6,225 nt of DNA from Candidatus Magasanikbacteria bacterium RIFCSPHIGHO2_02_FULL_47_14 (GTDB taxonomy: Bacteria; Patescibacteriota; Patescibacteriia; Magasanikbacterales; UBA922), in contig MFQB01000017.1 in the NCBI GenBank assembly GCA_001784275.1, positions 1 to 6,225 of the forward strand, in the 5' to 3' direction. The translations under genes and the position numbers were made by a program. Under the pieces are notes generated by a model that saw only the letters and a program-made list of their open reading frames with translations, was not told the DNA's origin and did no database searches. Below are positions 1 to 5,848 of the stretch, in pieces (the stretch's first letter is position 1; each line of letters starts with the position of its first letter).

Positions 1-3000
1 TGCTTCTGCCGCTGGATCGGGCGGGGGCGGAGCGGCAGGAGCTTGTTTCTCAATCTGTTCACCTCGTTCCAATGTCCGAGTAAACGCATTCAAATCAATG
101 GTGCGGCGCGCATCTGTCGTCTTGTGTTTTAAATGAAGTTTCGTTTCTTCACCGGCACCTTCGACACTCTCAACGAGGTATTCAATTCTACGATTTGTTG
201 AACTGATAAAAGTCACAACATAATTTTGTGATATGTCTTGAACAAAATCAACAAAAGCTTGTCTCAATCTTTCCTCTTCAGCACGGGCGGCCGCTTCAGC
301 ACGCGCAACCGCTGCTGCATCTGGCGCACCTGCCGCAGCCGCCGGTTTTTCTGCCAAAATTCCATTTTTTGTAACTGCCTCTCGCCACCCAGAACGGCGC
401 AACTTAATCTCTTCATCGGAAGATACCTTTTTCAATGTGATAAACTCATCTGCACCTTTCTTCGTAAACTTATCGACTGTCCACTCAGTGTGTCCTGTTT
501 CGCCTGGTCGTTTGACATAAAGAGACTGGCCTTTCGTCACACGTTTTCCCTCAATCAAAAACACAAGAGTGTCGTCTTCTTGTTCAGTGCCGGCCGCTGC
601 TCTCGCATCCGGGGCAGGAGTGGGAGCTTTCACATGATGAAAGACCCAGCCCTGGTCAACGAACATGTCCCACCGTGTTTTGTCCAAAGGGGGCATGGCT
701 CCCCCGGTGTCATTTTCTCCGAAAATTACAGTGCTGTCACCAGCACCGCCGGTTGCGGTAACCGAAAATCGTTGCGGCTCTCCTCCGGTATATTCGTACA
801 GAAAAATAACATCACCGAGTTTTATATCTCTGACGAATGCACCATAGTCTCCAAGCATCATTGTCTCTACCTTACTGCCCGGCGTTGTCAAAATATCTAC
901 CAAATCTTCCGCGGAAAGCGTCGCTTCCTCGTCTTGGCCAAACAACCCTTTGATACGCACAGTTCTTTGAGTGTCATCAAAACCAATAACCGAATACGCT
1001 TCCTTGCCCCCCGCCCTCTCTATATAAATAGCTGAGCGTAACGGATGTTCGCGTTTAAATCGTTCAAATTGTCTTTTTTCTTCAGCTTCAGCGCGAGCAG
1101 CAGCTTCAGCGGCGGCATCTGGAGCGCCACCCGAACCAGGGGTAACATCAATGACGTTCGGATCGTCTTCCGGAGCTTGCGGCCCTTCTTTAATGGCAAT
1201 GCGAATTTCTATTGCCTTTGACTCTGGCATCAGGACCCACCCGCCTCGTAAAACTGTCTCCCAATCGCTTTTCTTTACTTCTACTTTTTTACCATTCACT
1301 TGATTTGCAAAAACGACCTTCTCCTCACCCGGATTTAAGTTAATTTCTTCAACAACGAGCGGTTGGTTCTCTGCAACCAGCTTATCACCCTGTGTTTTGT
1401 ACCGTACCCCCCATGCTTTTTCACCAACTGCAAACTGCGGAATAAATCGGTCGTAGGTAGCTGGCATTACGTGGAAAATAGCACGCGTCGTTTCTAAGTT
1501 ACTCCACTCGGTGGCATTTAACTGCCCCTTCGCTCGTTCTCCTGAAGCGTCTTTAAATGTTGTTTCAAAGTGTACTTCTTTATTTGTATCGTCAATCTTG
1601 GAGATATAACAAAATACAGCGTTATCTGCTTTTAAAGCGACGACATATCTGTCTCCCACGTGAACCCGCTGCTTCAACTTTTCAAACTCTAGATCAGCCC
1701 CGGGTTCACCATCAGGACGCGCCGGTTCTGGGCCGCCAGGACCGCCTGCTGCTGCTCCCGCCGATCTTGTTGCATCGACAGGTCTACCATCCTGATCAAC
1801 CACTTGTACTCCCTCTTTGTAAAAATCTCTCTCCAAAATCTGTCTCTTTTGGCCAAGATCCGGCAGCCTGTCTGAATCCAACGGCGCAACAAACATGCAA
1901 CGATGTCGTTCGTCAATGTCAACAACTGCCAAAACAGAAGCCTCTGCTAAGGTCCGAATATACTTGACTTTTGTCTTATCTAATTCGACCCCCTCTAATT
2001 TTAGAGGCTGTCGATCTCTCAAGCCTTCTTTTACTTCTGCCCCAGCCGGGAGATCCGCTTCTTTAACAAAAGAATCTTGAAAATTGGCATCTGTTTCGTA
2101 TCCATCACTGACAACCACAAACCTTCTGTCCGACTTATTATCCTTAGGCAGCCCAACAATATCGACAACGCTGACACGCCGGTAGGGTTCGCCGGCGCTC
2201 CTTGGCTTCATATATACGACTTCTCCGGAAGTAAACGGTAAACCTCGTGTCGCTCTGTGCTCCCGAGCCGTACGGATATCCTGAACCAATAACGTATCTG
2301 CCTGTGAGGCATCGACAGTCTCAACATATTCAACTTTATCTTTCTGTCTGATGACGATACGACGCGACCGTGGCTCTCCCCCCTCACTAAGTTCTAACCC
2401 AATAATGTTCCCTTTGCCGCGGTCAACTCTATGCACTTGCACTTGTTTCCCTGCCAAGGGTCCATCAACAAAACGATACACATCTCCACGTGCTACCCGT
2501 CTTCCCTGCAACTCAACCGGCTGAAGCTTTCCACTTGGGAACTCGGTCTCAACCTCTGCATCTGCCAACGGAACGTGTTTGGACAGCCTTCTGTTTTCGG
2601 CACTTTCTCCACGCACATAATCCCCGTCAGTAATAATCACATCAGAAAAACCATTTCGTAACTCGACAACGCCCAGTGAAATAAGTCTCCGATATTTATT
2701 GACGCCTTCCCTCTCACGAACATACACTGTGTCTCCGTATCCAAATCTCGGTTCGCCCTCTCTGGATTCACCTTGCGGTTCAGCTTCTCCCGCTGATTTT
2801 GCTGCTGGTTTTAATCCTAGATCTTGTCCTAGTTTACTTACGTTCACTCCGCTGACACGTCCTCCACGCAACAGCAACCATCCTTTTCCAGCTAAATACG
2901 TCGCAAGCTCTTTCACATTTGCATCCGTAACACCGGGAATCTTTCTGAGATCTGCCAGAGTGCCTTTACCGGTTCCATGAATCGTCTCTGCAACGTCACG

Positions 3001-3519
3001 CATAAGCGCTGCGGCCATTGGAGAGCCGGCAAATAACACTTCGTCATCAATACCCGTTCCTTCTTCTCCCTCTTCGTCTTCTTCCTCTGCAGCAGCCGGT
3101 TCAGGAGCACCGGGTCTGGTTTCAAGGCCGTGTCTTTGGCGCAAAGCATTTACCTGTTGATCAATGTCGTCGTCCACTTTCGTTTTTTTCTGCTGTTCCA
3201 ACAACAGTTGTCGAGCTTCAACCAAAAATCGTGCGTACTTTACGAACGACTCAAGCATGCTTTTCAATTCGCTAACCTCTATGCCACTTCCAGCCGGTCC
3301 TTGAAGTATGGCGATGATCTCGGTTGCCTGATGAATTTCACGACCAAAATCTTGAGTAACTGTTTGAAGTCCCTCGTCGCAATGAGCCAACTCGACCTGT
3401 AACGCCTCTCCCGCGCGAAGAACTTCGTCTCGTTCAAATGTGTCGCCTGACTTAGAGAGCTGTCCTTCAAGTTGGGAAATTTTTCTTAAAATAGCGTCCG
3501 AGCGTGCATCGTCTGCCAT
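1..3519 (-). CDS. Large multi-module cytoplasmic protein of unknown function, 3' end off the window
   Basis: I translated this frame codon by codon from ATG at 3519-3517 to base 1. It gives 1,173 codons without a stop, so the true C-terminus lies beyond the left edge. Order of regions: residues 1-133 are helix-rich and charged; 134-153 are a Pro/Ala then Glu/Asp hinge; 176-232 look like a winged helix; 259 onward is a tandem series of about ten small beta-rich modules. Many modules open with a GD/GE plus hydrophobic strand (GDTVYV, GDVYRF, GEVVYM, GDRYVV, GDVIFL), resembling SH3/Tudor/KOW-type barrels. Pro/Ala/Glu linkers separate several modules. There is no signal peptide or membrane segment, so a cytoplasmic location is inferred. 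The start follows the stop of the 62-residue gene by 11 AT-rich bases. I do not recognise the family. A scaffold or nucleic-acid-binding role is possible but unproven. The reading frame itself is certain; the function is not known. Confidence 0.93.
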   Translation of the reverse strand, partial: MADDARSDAILRKISQLEGQLSKSGDTFERDEVLRAGEALQVELAHCDEGLQTVTQDFGREIHQATEIIAILQGPAGSGIEVSELKSMLESFVKYARFLVEARQLLLEQQKKTKVDDDIDQQVNALRQRHGLETRPGAPEPAAAEEEDEEGEEGTGIDDEVLFAGSPMAAALMRDVAETIHGTGKGTLADLRKIPGVTDANVKELATYLAGKGWLLLRGGRVSGVNVSKLGQDLGLKPAAKSAGEAEPQGESREGEPRFGYGDTVYVREREGVNKYRRLISLGVVELRNGFSDVIITDGDYVRGESAENRRLSKHVPLADAEVETEFPSGKLQPVELQGRRVARGDVYRFVDGPLAGKQVQVHRVDRGKGNIIGLELSEGGEPRSRRIVIRQKDKVEYVETVDASQADTLLVQDIRTAREHRATRGLPFTSGEVVYMKPRSAGEPYRRVSVVDIVGLPKDNKSDRRFVVVSDGYETDANFQDSFVKEADLPAGAEVKEGLRDRQPLKLEGVELDKTKVKYIRTLAEASVLAVVDIDERHRCMFVAPLDSDRLPDLGQKRQILERDFYKEGVQVVDQDGRPVDATRSAGAAAGGPGGPEPARPDGEPGADLEFEKLKQRVHVGDRYVVALKADNAVFCYISKIDDTNKEVHFETTFKDASGERAKGQLNATEWSNLETTRAIFHVMPATYDRFIPQFAVGEKAWGVRYKTQGDKLVAENQPLVVEEINLNPGEEKVVFANQVNGKKVEVKKSDWETVLRGGWVLMPESKAIEIRIAIKEGPQAPEDDPNVIDVTPGSGGAPDAAAEAAARAEAEEKRQFERFKREHPLRSAIYIERAGGKEAYSVIGFDDTQRTVRIKGLFGQDEEATLSAEDLVDILTTPGSKVETMMLGDYGAFVRDIKLGDVIFLYEYTGGEPQRFSVTATGGAGDSTVIFGENDTGGAMPPLDKTRWDMFVDQGWVFHHVKAPTPAPDARAAAGTEQEDDTLVFLIEGKRVTKGQSLYVKRPGETGHTEWTVDKFTKKGADEFITLKKVSSDEEIKLRRSGWREAVTKNGILAEKPAAAAGAPDAAAVARAEAAARAEEERLRQAFVDFVQDISQNYVVTFISSTNRRIEYLVESVEGAGEETKLHLKHKTTDARRTIDLNAFTRTLERGEQIEKQAPAAPPPPDPAAEA
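244..330 (-). repeat. Ala/Glu helical linker, copy 2 (residues 1064-1092)
   Basis: The linker begins GAPDAAAVARAEAAARAEEE and continues into a charged helix ending AFVDF. It shares the GAPDAAA opening, the AEAAARAE core and an aromatic-ended helix with the copy at 1057-1128. A third, proline-richer linker (PPPPDPAAEA) is cut by the left edge at residues 1164-1173, so the pattern probably continues beyond the window. Confidence 0.65.
1057..1128 (-). repeat. Ala/Glu helical linker, copy 1 (residues 798-821)
   Basis: The linker begins GAPDAAAEAAARAEAEEK and runs into a charged helix ending FERF. It joins the module that ends near GGWVLMPES to the module that starts at residue 826. It matches a second linker at 244-330 in both order and composition, which suggests that linker and module were duplicated together. 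Confidence 0.65.
2824..2994 (-). other. Winged-helix-like segment in the large protein (residues 176-232)
   Basis: The segment reads as a helix (TLADLRKI, 187-194), a turn (PGVT), a second helix (DANVKELATYLAGKG, 199-213) and then a strand and turn (WLLLRGGRVSGV, 214-225). That order and the final GGRV turn match the usual helix-turn-helix plus wing pattern. The part LRKIPGV also resembles a helix-hairpin-helix, but the expected second glycine is Thr. DNA binding is a guess; such folds also serve in protein contacts. Confidence 0.4.
3121..3519 (-). other. N-terminal helical domain of the large protein (residues 1-133)
   Basis: The first 133 residues contain almost no prolines or beta-type runs and carry spaced Leu/Ile/Val within charged sequence, for example ISQLEGQLSK at 14-23 and ARQLLLEQQKK at 102-112. 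This suggests a helical bundle or coiled coil, possibly for self-association or for contact with the small helical proteins encoded just upstream. It is followed by an acidic hinge (EEEDEEGEE, residues 145-153). Domain limits are judged by eye. Confidence 0.55.
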
Positions 3520-3530
3520 ACGATTTTATT

Positions 3531-3719
3531 TTATTTAATATCAACGATTTTTTGGAGAATGTGTTTGAGCGCTTCTTTTTCTTGCGCGTCTAACTTTTTC
3601 CGTAAATCATTTTCCAGTGACTTAAGTCCGGCAGCCATTTCTTCTGCTTCTTGATGGAGCTGTTTGTAAATAGATACAAGCTTCCGTCGGTTGTCATCTG
3701 ATGGTTGCGGCACAGGCAT
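3531..3719 (-). CDS. Small charged helical (coiled-coil-like) protein, 62 aa
   Basis: This gene encodes a 62-residue protein of unknown function. After a short polar start (MPVPQPSDDNRR) the rest is one run rich in Lys, Glu, Gln and Leu without proline, with hydrophobic residues spaced about three or four apart (for example LKSLENDLRKKL). It should form a long helix or coiled coil. It starts 17 bases after the DUF5663-like gene and ends 11 bases before the giant gene, which suggests one transcript. The ATG is the only plausible start, because upstream codons in this frame lie inside the neighbouring gene. No Shine-Dalgarno sequence is visible. Its reality rests on position, clean packing and protein-like composition. 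It may partner the helical N-terminus of the giant protein, but that is only an inference from adjacency. Confidence 0.72.
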   Translation of the reverse strand: MPVPQPSDDNRRKLVSIYKQLHQEAEEMAAGLKSLENDLRKKLDAQEKEALKHILQKIVDIK

Positions 3720-3736
3720 ATCTTTAACGAAGAGAT

Positions 3737-4063
3737 CTACTTCCCCAAAATCCCTTTTACGTCTTTTGCAAACTCCTGAAATACCTTTGCAAGCTCTCCC
3801 TCAAAATCAGGGACAGCCTCATACCAAAAATTCTTCCACTCTTCAGCAGAAGCCTTTTCGTTGTCTACCAGTGCTGCAAAGCGATCTAAATTTTCTTCCG
3901 ACAACAACGGCATCATGTGATAGCCGATTCGACGTTCCAACTGTGCGGTAATCGGCGGCACATACATGTCGCGCTGTTGTTCCGTGAGATTGGCAAGGCC
4001 GTTGTCTGCCAACACTTTCAACACATAGTCTTTAAGGAAATCGAATTGTGATGACTCGGCCAT
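3737..4063 (-). CDS. DUF5663-like small acidic helical protein, 108 aa
   Basis: This 108-residue soluble protein is predicted to be mostly helical. The central stretch (LTEQQRDMYVPPITAQLERR at 26-45, then RIGYHMMPLLSEENLDRF and an acidic aromatic tail with VPDFEGELAKVF) follows the layout I know for DUF5663, a family of unknown function common in Patescibacteria: a Gln-rich first helix, an L-E-x-R-x-G segment, L-S-x-E-x-L-D-x-F, then a Trp-containing helix and a P-x-[FY] motif. I cannot run the profile, so this is recognition by pattern. The ATG at 4063 lies 25 bases after the Wzz stop and the gene ends with TAG, 17 bases before the 62-residue gene. There is no signal peptide, no membrane segment and no cysteine. 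Function is unknown. Confidence 0.8.
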   Translation of the reverse strand: MAESSQFDFLKDYVLKVLADNGLANLTEQQRDMYVPPITAQLERRIGYHMMPLLSEENLDRFAALVDNEKASAEEWKNFWYEAVPDFEGELAKVFQEFAKDVKGILGK

Positions 4064-4088
4064 AACAAGATGTTAGGAGATTTAAAAT

Positions 4089-4706
4089 TTATGAAAGAAG
4101 GTGGCGTCGTTGGTGCATGGCCCAAACCCCGGCGATCACAAGACCCACGAAAAATCCTGCGACTGTATTGACCAAGACATTTGGTCGCACAGGCCAGCGT
4201 GTGACAATCGGATCATTTACGACCTTCATTATAACATCTCCGCCAACATATTCCCACCCTTTCTCCACAAGTGTCTGTGCTGTCGCGGCTGCAAATTGTG
4301 TTGCCTGCTCCGGGTTACGATGATAGGCGCTCACGTTTAACACGCCTGTTCCATAAATGACAGAGGCATCAACGGTGTTGTGCCAGCGTTTTCGTTTTAT
4401 TCGTTCGGTGACGTTGGTAAAACGAGTTGTATCAAGTTTGTATCCCGGATTTGCCACCACCTTTTGGTAAAAGTCATTGGTTTTAATAACCTGAACGATA
4501 TTTTCCCCCACACGTTCAGCAGACTTGACCGTCGTGTATGGGTCAACACCATAGCGTGTCTTTGAAATAATCAACACCTGCGCATCGGCACGATAGTCCC
4601 GAGGCATCAGAATGGTGAGCAAAAATACTGCCAAAGCCACGATTGCGCCTGTCAGCAAAATCATGGCGATATGTTTTTTGAGAAGGTCGAGCGGCGAAGC
4701 GAACAT
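4089..4706 (-). CDS. Wzz-type polysaccharide co-polymerase (chain-length determinant), 205 aa
   Basis: This inner-membrane protein has the layout of Wzz/CpsC polysaccharide co-polymerases, which set chain length or assist export of surface polysaccharide. An N-terminal membrane helix spans about residues 13-34 and is preceded by PLDLLKKH. The outside domain opens with PRDYRADAQVLI, a typical start for this family. The second membrane helix is at about 177-196 and is preceded by a proline-rich stretch (DPIVTRWPVRPN; Pro 166, 172, 175) with a Gly-rich helix (AGFFVGLVIAG), matching the family's conserved C-terminal motif. The tail is short and basic with no fused tyrosine kinase domain. At 205 residues it is on the short side. 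No polymerase, flippase or glycosyltransferase gene is visible nearby. ATG at 4706 follows the protease-like gene by 45 bases, the widest gap here, which holds a possible promoter. Confidence 0.85.
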   Translation of the reverse strand: MFASPLDLLKKHIAMILLTGAIVALAVFLLTILMPRDYRADAQVLIISKTRYGVDPYTTVKSAERVGENIVQVIKTNDFYQKVVANPGYKLDTTRFTNVTERIKRKRWHNTVDASVIYGTGVLNVSAYHRNPEQATQFAAATAQTLVEKGWEYVGGDVIMKVVNDPIVTRWPVRPNVLVNTVAGFFVGLVIAGVWAMHQRRHLLS

Positions 4707-4717
4707 AGATGAAGTTA

Positions 4718-4747
4718 AAAATAGAAATAAACGGCGTAGTATAACAA
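4718..4747 (-). promoter_or_regulatory. Possible sigma70-like promoter ahead of the Wzz gene
   Basis: Read on the minus strand, TTGTTA (4747-4742) and TATTTT (4723-4718) are separated by 18 bases. Each matches the sigma70 consensus at four of six positions. Transcription would begin near 4711, only a few bases before the ATG at 4706, giving a nearly leaderless message. This is consistent with the lack of a Shine-Dalgarno sequence. In an AT-rich gap such matches can arise by chance. Confidence 0.28.
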
Positions 4748-4751
4748 GAAA

Positions 4752-5843
4752 TTACCTTCGTGTCAAGACGGTCAGAGCGACAGGAAGCGTGAGCTCCTTG
4801 TCTCGGCGGATGACAGTCACCTCAACGATAGCGTCACGGGTGAGCGCGATATCTCTGCCTGCAGTAGTCAGGTCAAACGACTCTCCATTTATTTTTGTAA
4901 TGACATCTCCTGCTCCAAGAGTACTTGTACTTGCTCGCGTTGGGCTCTCTGTAACGAAAAAGCCGATAAATGACTTTACCGTTGTCTCTGACTGAATACC
5001 GGTCAACACACGCCCGCGCCACGGGATCTCCGGATATGTGAGTGTACTGTTTTCAAAAATAGTTTCCATCTGTGAACTCATCTTCCAGCCCAAAATAATA
5101 TCGCCTTCACCCATTACTCCCACCAGCTGTCCCTGCTCGTTCACAACAATGTCACCAACGACAGACTGAGTGGTATCAGACGGTTCGTAGGATGCGGTTA
5201 ACTCACTCAATCCGACAACGTCGGAAACATCCGGAAAAACCTCTGTCATCCGTATCGCCGTTTGCGACCCGCTCCGAACCGCCCACACCGGCGTCTCGGA
5301 AGAAAATGACTTCCAATCCTTAAACGTAATATCGCTTCTGAATCCTTCTCCTCTCAACTTCACGTACACCAAGCCGGTCGCTTCGTCGATAACATGTTCG
5401 GCGATGGCAAACGACACTCCCTGATGATTCACTGCTTCCAAAGCATCAACACGCAGAGGAAACGCAGAGGCATACATCACCGCCCAGCCATCAGACGAAA
5501 GCATCAACGCCTGTCCGACCAAGGCATTCTCTGCATAAAACTTCCCGCCAAGTTTATTGCGTGTGTCGTAAATTTCCACAATCCGTTGATCAATTTGCTG
5601 TGACACAATGGAATCCAACGGGCGTGTTGGTGTGCGATCGTTGGAAATACTTTGAGCGGGAAAGGTGTAGAGTGGGGACTGCGCATACGGCGGAGCAATC
5701 CACGCCAATGTTGCCAGCGACGCTGCGACGCTCGCCATCAAAGACAAGACAATAAACAACACCAGCCACGCCAGTGACTGACGGCGTTGCTTCAAAAACT
5801 CGTTTGTATGCCTTGGCGGCAAGTGCGGAGGAGTTCTTTTCAT
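4752..5843 (-). CDS. Membrane-anchored HtrA-like PDZ protein, probably a catalytically inactive pseudoprotease, 363 aa
   Basis: The domain order is that of HtrA/DegP/DegS proteins: a short basic cytoplasmic tail, one membrane helix (about residues 24-49), a trypsin-like fold and a C-terminal PDZ domain (about 285-360, including GAGDVITKINGESFDL). Family landmarks are present but altered. The His region reads SSDGWAVMYASAF where HtrA has DGY-V-TN-HVV, placing Ser126 at the His position. The Asp region reads DEATGLVYVKL, with Gly157 at the Asp position. The GNSGG region reads SVVGDIVVN, with Val229 at the Ser position, followed by a typical EQGQLVGV strand. It is therefore likely a scaffold or sensor rather than a protease. 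I chose ATG 5843, 5 bases after the upstream stop; the frame also allows ATG 5858 and ATG 5888, the latter with a 40-base overlap and an unlikely N-terminus (MYLTVCSIRP). It precedes Wzz, suggesting an envelope role. Confidence 0.85.
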   Translation of the reverse strand: MKRTPPHLPPRHTNEFLKQRRQSLAWLVLFIVLSLMASVAASLATLAWIAPPYAQSPLYTFPAQSISNDRTPTRPLDSIVSQQIDQRIVEIYDTRNKLGGKFYAENALVGQALMLSSDGWAVMYASAFPLRVDALEAVNHQGVSFAIAEHVIDEATGLVYVKLRGEGFRSDITFKDWKSFSSETPVWAVRSGSQTAIRMTEVFPDVSDVVGLSELTASYEPSDTTQSVVGDIVVNEQGQLVGVMGEGDIILGWKMSSQMETIFENSTLTYPEIPWRGRVLTGIQSETTVKSFIGFFVTESPTRASTSTLGAGDVITKINGESFDLTTAGRDIALTRDAIVEVTVIRRDKELTLPVALTVLTRR

Positions 5844-5848
5844 AGTCG

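Larger units (their letters stand above)
40..2745 (-). repeat. Tandem divergent beta-module array within the large protein (residues 259-1160)
   Basis: Recurring module openings occur near residues 262 (GDTVYV), 345 (GDVYRF), 432 (GEVVYM), 622 (GDRYVV), 699 (GEKAWG), 902 (GDVIFL) and 997 (GQSLYV). Spacings are 83, 87, 190, 77, 203 and 95 residues. The two double spacings each have room for a degenerate module, around 514-573 and 826-885. A further one, starting near 1097 (SQNYVV), precedes the left edge. Each module alternates strands with Gly/Asp/Asn turns. Identity between modules is low, so this is ancient protein-level duplication rather than a DNA repeat. Confidence 0.6.

Noticed and set aside
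238..1035. Plus-strand open frame of 265 codons
   Set aside because: It lies wholly antisense to the large minus-strand gene. Its product is rich in Cys, Arg, Ser and Phe without domain patterns, as expected for a shadow frame, while the minus-strand frame is continuous and protein-like.
1689..1925. Minus-strand open frame of 78 codons inside the large gene
   Set aside because: It is in a different frame from the continuous 1,173-codon frame, so it is a shadow and not a frameshifted piece of it.
1992..2007. Inverted repeat CCTCTAA/TTAGAGG with a two-base loop
   Set aside because: It lies in the middle of the large coding frame, is not followed by a T-run and has too small a loop for a hairpin terminator. 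It is a coincidence of codons.
1..3519. Frameshifted pseudogene or several broken genes in the left half
   Set aside because: Reading every codon in the one minus-strand frame shows no stop and consistent protein composition, so it is a single intact gene cut only by the window edge.
4612..4995. Plus-strand open frame of 127 codons
   Set aside because: It spans the end of the HtrA-like gene, the gap and the start of Wzz on the opposite strand, and its product has no recognisable domain pattern.
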